Shown: positions 14,746 through 24,974 of the stretch, in pieces
Position numbering within the stretch: the first letter of the stretch is position 1
How the letters are laid out: each line of letters starts with the position of its first letter
IMG/VR virus record: IMGVR_UViG_3300027969_000190
Location: 1 to 40,801 of that record
Source of the DNA: a virus
Length of the DNA: 40,801 nt
Reading direction: 5' to 3' (one strand)
Translations under genes and position numbers: made by a program
The notes under the pieces: model-generated
What the model was told of the DNA's origin: nothing
The model's input: only the letters and a program-made list of their open reading frames with translations
The model's database searches: none

Positions 14746-17700
14746 TTATGGCTTGGACAGCTCACTGGCTTTGCCGGTGACCAGGCCGCGCACATAGTCC
14801 GCTTTGCTTGTGGGTTCGATCTTGCCGCGCTCGACATCGATGGCGTACCCAACCGGGCGACCAAGGACCGTGACCGGAATGCCTGTGGCCAAACTCAACA
14901 GCGTGAGCACATCGCGCACGTTGCGCCCTGTGACCTCTTTGTCTGGGCTCACCACGTTGATCACAGTCTTGCCCACGCCAATGGTGGCCGCCTCAAGGGT
15001 CGACACCGACGGGCTGGTGGTCATGCGGTCATCGTAGGGCTTGTCATTGAACGCAGTGGTCAGCGCAGTATAGGCAGCAGTACCAAACGGCAGCAGAGCT
15101 GTGGCGCCCTTAATCTGGGAGCCAAAGAACCACTCAGCAAACTCATCGAGGTAGCCGTCGTCGTCTTCATCATCCCAGCCGCCGCCCAGGCTGCGCACAA
15201 TGGCGTCTGCCAAAATCATCGGCATGGCAAAGCCCAGCATATAGATCATGCCCAACTTGCCCTTGTTTCCGCGCCAGCCCATGTCCCTGAACACCTTGAT
15301 AAACTCGTTGGAATTGAGGTTGGCCAGCATGTTGAAGTATCCAGAGAACTGAATCAGCGTTTTGTAAAACGGTGTGCCCACTTCAAACGCGGCCACATCT
15401 TCTGGTGTCAGGCTGGACTGAGTCAAGCGCACAGCAGCATCAGCGCGGTGCACAGCCTCGCTCATTGCCTGCTTGTCGCTGGTATCCTTGCCAGACTCTG
15501 CCATGGTTTGGTTGAAGGTCGCTGTCCAGGTGACAACGTCGACCTGATTCTGGAATGCCGACTGCAAGAAGTAGCCATGATGCTGGGCCCAGGACTGGAC
15601 CTTGTCAAACTTGCTTGGGTTGAGCAGCAACTGGTTCATGGCGTCCTGCATGTCGAACACCTGGTTGTGCAGGCGGTCGGCCATGAACTGCGAGAGCTCG
15701 GCCACTTCCTCTGTCACCTTTTGGGTGTTGCCCATGTACTCAAACAAAGACGACTTCAAATAAGTCGGCTTGACTTTGAGCATCGATGGGAAATAGCCGG
15801 TCACCTGCTGCAATGCGTTGGTGATGTTGGCAAACATGATGCTGATGCCGGTGCGCGAGCGCACGCCAGACCAGAATGTGTCGATTGCTTTGAACTTGCC
15901 TGGCTCGCTGGTGATCTGACGAGCAGAGCGGTTCAGCCAAGGGATCAGCATGTCCTCGACCGCAGTCGGATCGACGCGGGTAAGGTTGTCTGCAAAGTCG
16001 CGCTTGCGCAAGATCTTCAGCGCATCCTTGATTGCCGGCTGCACATGGGCAAAGCGGATCACATCATCGATGTGCTTGGCGCCCAGGCGGACATCGAGGG
16101 ACAACGGCTTGTTGTACTCGACGCGGCCCTTGGTGAATCCCATGCCGGTGCTTGGCATCGATTGGCGGAAGTCTGACTCGAGCTCCTCCATCTTGGCCTG
16201 GCGCTGCGCATCGCGAACAATGAATGGATCTGTCTTGGCAGGCACATAGCCACCGCGATAGGTTCCAAACGGGGTCACAACGGGCGTTGCCGACACTTCC
16301 TTGAAGTAGTAGCCAAAGATGTCTTTGTGGGCTTCCTGGGCCATTGGCTTGAGCTCTTCGTTCAGATCCCAGACGGCCTGCGCAAAGTCGTAGTCGACCT
16401 TGGTCAGCTTGCCCTCGGTAATCATGCGCTGCTCAAATGCTTTCCAGTTGGCGGTGTCGATGCTGCCGTCCTCGCGCTGCGTTGCCCAGCCGCGGCCAAG
16501 CAGGAGCTTTTTGAGGTTGGAGTCGTTGCCGGTGTGCAGGATGGCGCCAATGAGCTCGGCCTTGCCGATGCCGCCGTTGCCGTCGCCAAATGTGTAGTTC
16601 AGCTCGGGCGCGTCGATCTTGCCCACAGGCAGGTCCAGCTTTTGGATGAGCTCAACGTACTGCTTGACAAACTTGTTGCGGTCGATGCGGTATGCATCCA
16701 GAGCTGTACGCACAGGGCGCCAGATGTACTTGGTAAAGGCGCCAGGGCCATCAGGTCCATCGGTGGCATCTGCCCAGTGCTCGACGCGGCGTGTGATCGC
16801 CTTGCCTGCGTAGAACTGACGCACCGCCCGGTCCTTGGTACTTGGAGCTGAACGCTCGCCGGCAACCTCTGCTGGGATGCCAATCACTTCCAGGCGCGCA
16901 TTGAGCTCGGTGACGATGTCATTGATCGCCATGGCCTTGCCTTCGATCATGACCTCGTTTTCGCGCTTGGACTGGAACCACAGCGCCTCGACGGTGTCGC
17001 GCAGCACACGGAACTCGTCCATGGTCAGGTCGGTGTACAGCTTGCTGCCGGTGGCCGCCTGGATGATCAGGGGCTCCATCTCAGCAAAGAGCTCGGGGTT
17101 GTATGCCCGCAGCTTCTCGATGTACTCGACGGGGTTCTTGCCCTTTTGGCCAAGACCGTAGTAGGCCAGGATCGAGCGCGAGGCGTCGACCAGGTCCATG
17201 TTGCGAGTCTTGGACAGGCGCTCGTCGGTTCTAAAAAACTTCTTGAACCCATCGACTGCCTTGCTAACTTCGTTTTGAGCTGCCACAGCTTCGGCCGCGA
17301 GCTGGTTCTGCACCAGTTGATTCTGCTTGGCCTTGGCCGCATCTTGCGATTGACCCTTCTTCATAAACTCAGTGGCCTGGCGCGCGGCCCTGGCTTCGGC
17401 CAAAGAATACTCGCGGGCCTTGATCTCTTTGATTGCCTTGCCGTTGATGATGCCCTTGGCCACTTGCTTGGCAGCTTGAAGCATCAAGCGCACAGGCTGG
17501 GTGGCCTTGGCCAGGTGACGCAGCTCCACGGCCACAAACCGAGCGCGTGCCTCGTTGTGCAGCGCTTCCTCAACAGCCAGTTCAACAGAGCGCTGATCGT
17601 TCATGTCGCCGTACTCTTCAAGCATGCGCTGATCGGTGCGCTCGCTGATGGCGTCCTTCAAAGGTTTGGCCTCCATCAGCGCGCGGACCATGGCATCGCC

Positions 17701-20700
17701 AGAGGTAAAGCCAAAGATCTCGGCGGCCTGGTCAGGGTGGATGGCGCTGTCAGTGCCCAGCATGCCGTACTTACCAAAACCAAAAGCCTTTTTAATGGCG
17801 CCCACGATTGGGTTGTCGCCGTACATGGATTCGATCTCAGGGATCGACAGCTTGACCGGATTGTCGACAGGCGTGCCGTCCAGTATGCCTCGCTTCAAGA
17901 ATTCCATGGCACGGTACACCGGCTGGTTCTTGATCTCTTCGGACACCTCGTTGGTCACCTGCTTGCGAACGACGTCGGCAGTTTTCTGGATGTCTTTTAA
18001 GATCCGGCTGCGGGCGTTGGACAGCCACTTCATCTGGCGCATGCTTGCTTTGGTCAGGTCGGTGACAGAGGCGTCGTGAGCCTCGTTCATCATTTCCTGG
18101 TAGGCAGCCCACTCACCGTCTTCCATGCCGCTTTCTTTCTGGGTCTGGTACAGCGGCATCATGTTGCGTACTTGCTCGGCCTGCTTGATCTGCTCATCGC
18201 TGGCCAGCATGCGGTCCATGACCTGGCGCACTTCGCCAGTCAGAAGCGGCAGGTCTACGCCATTCTCTGCTTTGTATGTTGCGTTCAAGTCATCGCGAAT
18301 CGACTTGTACACCCGGCGAAGCCACGATGAGAACTTGTCAAACATCGATTGCTGCTTGATGCTGGGCGCTTTGCCCTCAAACAAATAGATCTCGTAATTG
18401 TAGGCAAAGGACTCATGAGCCTTGCGCTTCTCGTCGATCGACAAGTTGTTCCAAGTATCGATGTCAGGCACGCCAAAGAACTCGAGCAATGTGTCTGCAT
18501 CGGCTTTGATCTGCGTGGTTGCCTGTGGCATTGTGGCCATGCGAAACAGCATCTCAACGTAGAAGTGCGAAGTCTCATGCGCGAACGTCGAAAAGTCGGC
18601 CTTTTCGTTCAGAATGGTCGTCATGCGCTTGGGGTCAAATCCACCGCGCGCGGGCTGTGCGTACTGGCCAGCAATCTGCTCTGCCTCGAGCTTGGACTGC
18701 TGCTTAAGCAAATCAGGCTGGCCAACTTGCTTGCGTCGTTTCTCGTTGCGCTTGACCGCGCGGCTTTGCTCGGCCACTGCGTCGTCGTACTCTGTGAAGC
18801 GCTTGCCGTCGGTCTTTTTGTGCCATCCGGTGTAGTTGTCATCCAGCGCCATAAATACGACGTCTGGCTGGCCATCATTGAACTTGGCAAAGGCTGCCTT
18901 GTCCCAGTCCTGTGGTGCTTGGTCATCAGACCAGGTCAGGCGCGACGTGGCCACAAAACCGTGAGCTGCGTAGAACTCGGGGAGGATCGTCTCGAATGCA
19001 TCGAGCTTGGTTCCGCCAGCAGCAACAGCCAGCTCCATGACAGAGCGGCCGGCGCCACCGGAAGAGAACACAGAAACAATGTCGCCATCCTTCTTGACGG
19101 CCACGCCAGACTTGCCGTCTTCAGACACAAACAAGCGCATGCCGGCGTAGTCTTCTGCCGGGTAGACATAGACTGCAGCGCCCACTGCGCCGCTGTTGGT
19201 TTTGCTGGCTGTGATGGCTTCGGCAAATTTACCAGCATTCTCAGTGCCTGCTGCCAACTCATAGAACGTCGGTGTGGCAATGCCGTTGCCGCGGTATGCA
19301 CGGCCAAGGTTGGCGCCAGCTTTCCACTGCTCTACATAGGTGATCCCAAGGCTTTTTAGAACCCGAGGTTTTCCGCCATCTGTTCGGCCTCGGCCCGTGT
19401 AAGACCAGGATTGTTTCTCATTGCCGACTCGATTGGCCCGAGCTGTTCTTGTTGCAACTGCTCCAGCGAAGAAACGCTTCGCTGTTTGAGTGAATCCTCC
19501 AGCCTCGACCGGCTGCCCTTCAGTGACAGGCGCTGTTTCATCCTGTAATCGTGCTCGTCTTGATCGCTCATCTTTGGATTCCTTCTTAAGTGCATTAGTG
19601 ATTTTTCTTTCGGAAACGCCCTTTTCACGCGCGACAGCCGCGGCCGCGTTTGCATAATCAGGTGCGTCCTCATCACTGTAACCTTCTGTTGACTCTTCGT
19701 CAACAGCAATGTCTTCTTTGGCTGTTTCGTACAGGCGTTTTTCTGCATACCAAAGCACGGCCTGTAGGTCGGCCATAGTCAGGTTGGCGTAAGCCGGGTC
19801 GGTCTTGACCTGCTCCAGGATGCTGGAAAACACAGAGCGGATGTAGGTGCGCTCATGCGGGCCCGCAGGGGCTTCCTTTTGGCCGTCCAGGTACTTGGCC
19901 AAGCTGTTGCCTGCCTTGCGCAGCTCGACACCCTGTGCGCTCTCGTTGAGCTGGTTGCGCTTGGCTGGGTCCATCGAGGCTTCTTGGATGGCCACAGCCA
20001 GGGCATCGATCTCGGTGCTGGCAATGTCCACACCCACGATGTCGTTCAGCCTGGCCTTCTCGTCGCCTGTGGCTGCCTTAACGGCGGCATTCAACCGGTC
20101 GGTGGCCTTGGCTTCTTGCACCGGCATGGACTTGATCAGCGTGCCGGTCCAGCGTCCCCAGGTACGGACCAGCCAGCGGTCCATGGTCAAGGAGTCAAAA
20201 TTGCCGTACAGGTTGCTGAAAAACCCGTTGCCAATCTTGGGCCCAATGATGGATGCGCCCTTGACCTTGGTGTCTGCGTGCTCGCCGCCTGGCTTCAAGT
20301 CCTTGGCAATCGAGGAAATCTCGCCGACGGTGTAGTCGGTCAGCATGAACTTGCGCAGGTTGTCGATGCCCCACTCTTTGACCAGCTCATTGAACAGGCC
20401 AAGAGAATCATTGATCGCACCCTGTGCCTGGCCAGCCTTGAGGTCGGTCGGCATTTGCTTGTTGGCTTTGTAGTGGCTGTAGGCAGCCTCTGCCAGCTCG
20501 AAGTTCTTGTCGACCTTCATGCCGTTGGAGGTGGTGGCCAAAGCCCAGACAAAAGCAAACTTGGCGTTCTCGTTTGTGGCGATCTCAGGGTGAATCAGCG
20601 CCATGACGGCCAGAGCCTGACGGGTCTTTTCGTCGTACCAGCCGATGGCGTTGGCGTTTTGCTGCAGCGCAAACAGCGCATCTTTCACACCGACGCGCAC

Positions 20701-23277
20701 TAGGTACTCGCTGGTTTGCTCGGAAGGGGCGGACACATCCACGCCGGCAGCCGAGGCCAGCTTTTGCAGGCCTTCTTGCAGCGCGACCTTGAGCTCGCGG
20801 CCCTTGTTCCAGACTTGACCGGTGGCAACTTTTAGCGCGTTCTCAAGTATTGCCGCCTGGTCTACGCCCTCGGGGATGTCGCTTTGTGTAATCTCGGCAA
20901 CATCATCGGCCTGCGCATCTTCCTGGACGTCAATTGCTGGCTCGACTTGCTCGCCCTGCTTGAGCAGATTCGTAGTCTCACGCGACCATGTGCCGTCGTT
21001 GAACTGCGATTTAACATCTGCCGGGTCAAACACCACAATCTCTTTGGCGTCTGGCGCAGCCTGATAGATCACGCCGTCGTGGCCTTTGGCTTGAAGCTCT
21101 GCCGTGAATGCGTCGGCTGCCTCACGGCCGCCGGCTTTGACTCTGGCCTTGTCTTCTGCCGTGGCGTAATAGGGGTTCTCAAGCCGGGCATACAACGGCA
21201 TGATGTTGGGCGCCGCGCCACCGGTGCGCTTCTTCTGGCCAGAATACAGATCTGCCATGTCGGTGCTGTCGGTCAGGTACACGCCCGTGCCCAGCCAGCC
21301 GCTGTCTTTGCGATTGGGGTGATCAGGGTCAAACGCGCTGACATCGTCGGCCGTGCCGTGGTACAGCAACACCGGCTTGCCTGCTTCGTCCTTAAACACG
21401 CTGTCGCCATAGAAGGCTTCAAATGCTGGCGTGTCTGTGCGAACCTGGCCAGTCTGGTCAAACATCTCGGCCGGCGCCACGTTCATGTCGCGTTCGCTTA
21501 CCACCCGGTAAGGCATGGCAGCGTACAACTCGGTGGGTGTCATGCCCATCTCTGCAGCTTTGACCACATACATGTCGCGGACCATCTGAGCATTTACTCG
21601 AGCAACGCTGTCGGGCATGGCCTTGGTGGCCTTGAGCTGCTCGAACATGTTTGATTCAACTTCGTGCGCCGACGCAATGAACGCTTCTTGGTTGTCCTGC
21701 TTTGCAATTGCATCAGAGGTGGCCTTCTTGAGCTCGCCGGTGATCTGCTCAATTGTTGCTTGCGCTTCGCGGCGCGTCATGTCCTCGCCCTCAATTCGCA
21801 AATCATCAATGATCTGCTTGCTGAATTCAGTTGGCGCAATGTTGGTCATGTACTCGCTGACCGGGATGACGATCTCGCCGCCAATTTCCGAGTTCAGCAA
21901 CTGGTCGCGAACCGATGGGGAAATGGCCGCCAATTGATCAGCGATGCCAGACTGGCGCAGCACATTGGCCTCGATGTAGACGTTTTCGATCGGGCTGTCT
22001 TCGGATACCTGATTGATCCATTCCCGAAATGTTTCGGTGTCGCGCTCACGCACTTTGCTGGCAGTGGCCAAGACATTCATCTTTTCAATGATGGCCGTGC
22101 CTTGCTGCGCCCTGGTGGCATCTTGAATGCGCTGGTCATAGTAGTCGGCAGCGGTTTGCACTCCTTTGGCCACTGTCACTTGGCCGCCTGCACCGATAAC
22201 TGTTGCAATCAGGGTCTGAGCTGCTGCGCTTGGCCGCTCTTCAATGTAAGTGCTGAATGGTTTTTCTGGATTGAGAGCTGCCCATTCATTCATGTCTTGT
22301 AGAACTGTTGCCAACTGTTCTCCAGGAATCTCGAGCCCAATTTGAGTTGCCAATGTTTTGTAAAAAGGTGTGCCTGCTTTCAAGTCACCGATCAACCTGT
22401 GCATTGGGATTTTTTCAGTGGCATATTCGATGGCCGCCTGACTGGCTCCATAGATCAACGACTGAGCAGTGGTCAAACCTTTTTCTTTGGCTTCACCATA
22501 GGCCCCGCCGCCAACAGGCAGAGTCATGGCTGTCAATGCTGCGGCTTGGCCACCAGGCATGATTGCCAAAGGCAGTGTGGCCAGGTTTGCACTCAATGAT
22601 GCAAGACCACTGTACACGCCAGATTCAACAATACCTTCACCCTTTGGCATCATGGCTTTGGCTTGGCCGCTGATTGATTCCTGATATTTGCGCAGGCCTT
22701 CAGAAACTCGAGCAAAAGGATTTTCTGGCAGGATAGTCCCGGCCAAAGGTTGTGCAAATGTGGCAGCAATATCGACAGGCGCACGAACTGCACCAACCAC
22801 GCCGGCACTTGCGCTTTGCAGGCCAGAAATCATTGCCTTGACGCCGCGCGTGATGGCTCCGTCTGTTGGTTGGTATGTGTTGAACGTGCGCTCAGTGTCG
22901 CCCAGGTTCTGGGTGTCGTCATGCGCAATATTGGCAAAGTTCGGATTCACCATGTTTTGGGTGAGCTTGGGTGATGTGTCCATCACGCTCACGCCCTTGG
23001 CGATGGCCAGGCGGCGCTTGGCCTCGCTTGTGTCAATTGCTGCCGGCGCCCAGTCTTCGTTGAAGTAGGCCTTCATGTCGCGCGACAGGCGGATCTTTTC
23101 ACCCTCAATGTCGGCGTTGTTGAATGCTGATGCGTTCAGAGATGATTGAGCAATGGCTTTGCCTGGCTCGCGCACTTGCTGAAGCAATGCGTTGTAATCT
23201 TGATTGCCTGTGCGACCTGGACCAGCCGGTCCTTCACCAGCACGCACGCGCGCAAGCAGTTCGTCCAATTCACTCAT
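14746..23277 (-). CDS. Giant polyvalent internal virion protein (2843 aa) with ART and HETSH motifs
   Basis: One open frame covers 21% of the genome. Residues about 130-380 hold hydrophobic stretches (for example LASLSANLATLPLAIMPGGQ) that could enter the host membrane. Residues about 635-760 resemble the polyvalent-protein ADP-ribosyltransferase (LLYHGTADDVSAFDPDHP, GWLGTGVYLTDS, DGVIYQAAPDAKEIVVFDP). A conserved block near 790-1090 has no known role. HETSH near residue 1567 (STFAHETSHFYVEM) is a zinc-peptidase HExxH. Coiled coils fill about 1700-2000. The C-terminus near 2640-2740 (GYFNMLANLNSNEF, MIYMLGFAMPMIL) recalls the LPD38-type domain. It is probably ejected with DNA to protect and condition the host. 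No lytic transglycosylase or RNA polymerase motif is seen. Confidence 0.8.
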   Translation of the reverse strand: MSELDELLARVRAGEGPAGPGRTGNQDYNALLQQVREPGKAIAQSSLNASAFNNADIEGEKIRLSRDMKAYFNEDWAPAAIDTSEAKRRLAIAKGVSVMDTSPKLTQNMVNPNFANIAHDDTQNLGDTERTFNTYQPTDGAITRGVKAMISGLQSASAGVVGAVRAPVDIAATFAQPLAGTILPENPFARVSEGLRKYQESISGQAKAMMPKGEGIVESGVYSGLASLSANLATLPLAIMPGGQAAALTAMTLPVGGGAYGEAKEKGLTTAQSLIYGASQAAIEYATEKIPMHRLIGDLKAGTPFYKTLATQIGLEIPGEQLATVLQDMNEWAALNPEKPFSTYIEERPSAAAQTLIATVIGAGGQVTVAKGVQTAADYYDQRIQDATRAQQGTAIIEKMNVLATASKVRERDTETFREWINQVSEDSPIENVYIEANVLRQSGIADQLAAISPSVRDQLLNSEIGGEIVIPVSEYMTNIAPTEFSKQIIDDLRIEGEDMTRREAQATIEQITGELKKATSDAIAKQDNQEAFIASAHEVESNMFEQLKATKAMPDSVARVNAQMVRDMYVVKAAEMGMTPTELYAAMPYRVVSERDMNVAPAEMFDQTGQVRTDTPAFEAFYGDSVFKDEAGKPVLLYHGTADDVSAFDPDHPNRKDSGWLGTGVYLTDSTDMADLYSGQKKRTGGAAPNIMPLYARLENPYYATAEDKARVKAGGREAADAFTAELQAKGHDGVIYQAAPDAKEIVVFDPADVKSQFNDGTWSRETTNLLKQGEQVEPAIDVQEDAQADDVAEITQSDIPEGVDQAAILENALKVATGQVWNKGRELKVALQEGLQKLASAAGVDVSAPSEQTSEYLVRVGVKDALFALQQNANAIGWYDEKTRQALAVMALIHPEIATNENAKFAFVWALATTSNGMKVDKNFELAEAAYSHYKANKQMPTDLKAGQAQGAINDSLGLFNELVKEWGIDNLRKFMLTDYTVGEISSIAKDLKPGGEHADTKVKGASIIGPKIGNGFFSNLYGNFDSLTMDRWLVRTWGRWTGTLIKSMPVQEAKATDRLNAAVKAATGDEKARLNDIVGVDIASTEIDALAVAIQEASMDPAKRNQLNESAQGVELRKAGNSLAKYLDGQKEAPAGPHERTYIRSVFSSILEQVKTDPAYANLTMADLQAVLWYAEKRLYETAKEDIAVDEESTEGYSDEDAPDYANAAAAVAREKGVSERKITNALKKESKDERSRRARLQDETAPVTEGQPVEAGGFTQTAKRFFAGAVATRTARANRVGNEKQSWSYTGRGRTDGGKPRVLKSLGITYVEQWKAGANLGRAYRGNGIATPTFYELAAGTENAGKFAEAITASKTNSGAVGAAVYVYPAEDYAGMRLFVSEDGKSGVAVKKDGDIVSVFSSGGAGRSVMELAVAAGGTKLDAFETILPEFYAAHGFVATSRLTWSDDQAPQDWDKAAFAKFNDGQPDVVFMALDDNYTGWHKKTDGKRFTEYDDAVAEQSRAVKRNEKRRKQVGQPDLLKQQSKLEAEQIAGQYAQPARGGFDPKRMTTILNEKADFSTFAHETSHFYVEMLFRMATMPQATTQIKADADTLLEFFGVPDIDTWNNLSIDEKRKAHESFAYNYEIYLFEGKAPSIKQQSMFDKFSSWLRRVYKSIRDDLNATYKAENGVDLPLLTGEVRQVMDRMLASDEQIKQAEQVRNMMPLYQTQKESGMEDGEWAAYQEMMNEAHDASVTDLTKASMRQMKWLSNARSRILKDIQKTADVVRKQVTNEVSEEIKNQPVYRAMEFLKRGILDGTPVDNPVKLSIPEIESMYGDNPIVGAIKKAFGFGKYGMLGTDSAIHPDQAAEIFGFTSGDAMVRALMEAKPLKDAISERTDQRMLEEYGDMNDQRSVELAVEEALHNEARARFVAVELRHLAKATQPVRLMLQAAKQVAKGIINGKAIKEIKAREYSLAEARAARQATEFMKKGQSQDAAKAKQNQLVQNQLAAEAVAAQNEVSKAVDGFKKFFRTDERLSKTRNMDLVDASRSILAYYGLGQKGKNPVEYIEKLRAYNPELFAEMEPLIIQAATGSKLYTDLTMDEFRVLRDTVEALWFQSKRENEVMIEGKAMAINDIVTELNARLEVIGIPAEVAGERSAPSTKDRAVRQFYAGKAITRRVEHWADATDGPDGPGAFTKYIWRPVRTALDAYRIDRNKFVKQYVELIQKLDLPVGKIDAPELNYTFGDGNGGIGKAELIGAILHTGNDSNLKKLLLGRGWATQREDGSIDTANWKAFEQRMITEGKLTKVDYDFAQAVWDLNEELKPMAQEAHKDIFGYYFKEVSATPVVTPFGTYRGGYVPAKTDPFIVRDAQRQAKMEELESDFRQSMPSTGMGFTKGRVEYNKPLSLDVRLGAKHIDDVIRFAHVQPAIKDALKILRKRDFADNLTRVDPTAVEDMLIPWLNRSARQITSEPGKFKAIDTFWSGVRSRTGISIMFANITNALQQVTGYFPSMLKVKPTYLKSSLFEYMGNTQKVTEEVAELSQFMADRLHNQVFDMQDAMNQLLLNPSKFDKVQSWAQHHGYFLQSAFQNQVDVVTWTATFNQTMAESGKDTSDKQAMSEAVHRADAAVRLTQSSLTPEDVAAFEVGTPFYKTLIQFSGYFNMLANLNSNEFIKVFRDMGWRGNKGKLGMIYMLGFAMPMILADAIVRSLGGGWDDEDDDGYLDEFAEWFFGSQIKGATALLPFGTAAYTALTTAFNDKPYDDRMTTSPSVSTLEAATIGVGKTVINVVSPDKEVTGRNVRDVLTLLSLATGIPVTVLGRPVGYAIDVERGKIEPTSKADYVRGLVTGKASELSKP

Positions 23278-24965
23278 TGTTGGCCTTTCTTAATGAGCCA
23301 TGCTTTGACAATTTCATCTTCCTTGGCGCCCAGTTTCTTCATGCTGTCGTAGAAGTCTTTGGGCACTACCTTGCCTTCTTTGAGGGTGCGAGCCTCATAG
23401 GCTGGTATCTGATCGTTCCACATGGAGCCAATCGATACCCACTCACGGTTGGCCGAGCTAATCACGCGCTGGTAGGCTGCGCTGTCAGGTATCTTGCCAG
23501 GATTTTCGGTGATCCACTTGTTTGTCTCTTCAGACATGATGGCCACGAATGCGTCCCTCTTGTCCTTGGATGAGCTCTTGAGCAGGGCTGCTGGGATCGC
23601 ATCTTGCAGCACTTTGGTGTCGAATGCTGTCTTGAACTTTCCATTGTTTTGGACAATTGACAAGGCCATGTTTTGCATCTCTTTGATGCCGTTCGTGCCC
23701 AGGTCCAAACGAGTTACAAACCCGCTCTCTTTAAATTCTTTGACAAACTGCGTCGGGTCATTGACCGCCAAGTCCATCAAGATGCCGCGCGTCTCGAGTT
23801 CTTTTCGGCGCTCACCAGGACCGCCCTCGCGCTTGGCAAAGCCATCGAGCCCAGCCAATTGTCCTTGGCCCTTGGCCCAGTTGTACAGGTTGGCAGGGGC
23901 ATCGACGATTGGCTTGCCTTGGTTCTTTATGATCCATTCCTGGAACGATCCCATGGCGGCCTTGTTTCCCTCGTCTTGCAATGCTTTGCGCTGTGTGTAA
24001 TTGTGCTCGGCGCGCTGCACTGTTGCGTCGCGCACCTCTGCAGAGATCTTGCCGTCCTTGAACATCTGATCAACGGATGACAATTGCTCTTTGAGACCAC
24101 CCTTGAGAGACATCGACAAGCGCAAAGAATCATCCTTGACGCCTGCGGTCTTGACCAGGTTTTGCAACTGATCGACTTTGGTCGGGTCGATCTCTTTGGT
24201 CTTGATGGCGTTCTTGAGGTAGTCGCGCGCCTGCGCTGCTTGATCGTTGGCCACCATGCCGCTGACCACTTCGGTCGCGATCTGGGTTGTGGCTGCCAGC
24301 ACCAGCTCTTTACGCTGTGAGCTGTCTGCGGCCATGCCCATGGTGTCGGCCAGAGAGTTCATCTCACTGATGGCGGTGGACTTGTACAGGTTGTAAGGGC
24401 CAGTGGCCTTGCCTTCCTCGTCCTTCATGTTCCAGGTGCTGGCGTTGGCCACAGCATCTTGAACAGAGGCAGTCGCGCGCGCTTTGGACTCAGCCACGTT
24501 GTAGACCCTGGCCTGCTGCATAGCATGCGAGTCGACCTGAGTCATGGCAGTTTGCAGGCGACGGTTCGCCACCTGGTTGAACATCTTGCGCTGCATGTCG
24601 GTCGTCAACGTTTGCTCGACCTTCTGTTTGGCTTCGTTCATGCTTTCAATGGTTGCCTTGCGCGAGTCCAGGGCAGGCTTGCCTACGGTGGCCAAGTAGC
24701 CTTTCTCGGGATCGTAGATCGATGTGCGCAGTTGATCGGACAACAGGTTGTCCGCTTCCTTGGTGGCTGCATCGTCAAGCTCGTTTTGAATGCGGTCTGC
24801 AACGGTATGCATTGCCACACCAGCTTGCATTGTGGCTTGGCCAAACTTCTGGATCTGTTCTGGCGTAGCATTTCGCATGGGCTCTACACCCGGCGCCTGA
24901 AATGGAACCACGTTTGCCGCTTGAAGATCTACGGTCGGGATGTCTTGAACTGGTACGGTTGCCAT
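23274..24965 (-). CDS. Internal virion (ejection) protein, coiled-coil (563 aa)
   Basis: This long, almost wholly helical, Ala/Gln/Lys/Glu-rich protein has no enzyme motif or membrane span. A short proline-rich N-terminus (VPVQDIPTVDLQAANVVPFQ) precedes the helices, and the Lys/Asp/Glu-rich C-terminus ends in AWLIKKGQQ. It lies between the small internal core protein and the giant protein, like gp15 in the gp14-gp15-gp16 order of T7. The stop overlaps the giant gene's start (ATGA). It probably forms part of the ejected core or trans-envelope channel; this is inferred from gene order and composition. Confidence 0.7.
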   Translation of the reverse strand: MATVPVQDIPTVDLQAANVVPFQAPGVEPMRNATPEQIQKFGQATMQAGVAMHTVADRIQNELDDAATKEADNLLSDQLRTSIYDPEKGYLATVGKPALDSRKATIESMNEAKQKVEQTLTTDMQRKMFNQVANRRLQTAMTQVDSHAMQQARVYNVAESKARATASVQDAVANASTWNMKDEEGKATGPYNLYKSTAISEMNSLADTMGMAADSSQRKELVLAATTQIATEVVSGMVANDQAAQARDYLKNAIKTKEIDPTKVDQLQNLVKTAGVKDDSLRLSMSLKGGLKEQLSSVDQMFKDGKISAEVRDATVQRAEHNYTQRKALQDEGNKAAMGSFQEWIIKNQGKPIVDAPANLYNWAKGQGQLAGLDGFAKREGGPGERRKELETRGILMDLAVNDPTQFVKEFKESGFVTRLDLGTNGIKEMQNMALSIVQNNGKFKTAFDTKVLQDAIPAALLKSSSKDKRDAFVAIMSEETNKWITENPGKIPDSAAYQRVISSANREWVSIGSMWNDQIPAYEARTLKEGKVVPKDFYDSMKKLGAKEDEIVKAWLIKKGQQ

Positions 24966-24974
24966 AGTTTGTCC

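Noticed and set aside
14722-16176. Long plus-strand open frame opposite the giant protein gene (484 codons), and similar ones at 18349-19359 and 29488-30840
   Set aside because: They mirror the third-position bias of real minus-strand genes, have no ribosome sites or recognisable domains, and lie entirely within well-supported genes.
14746-23277. DNA- or peptidoglycan-degrading core (lytic transglycosylase) in the giant protein
   Set aside because: I could not find an E-S-G-x-x-x motif block typical of SLT domains; only ART-like and HExxH segments are supported.
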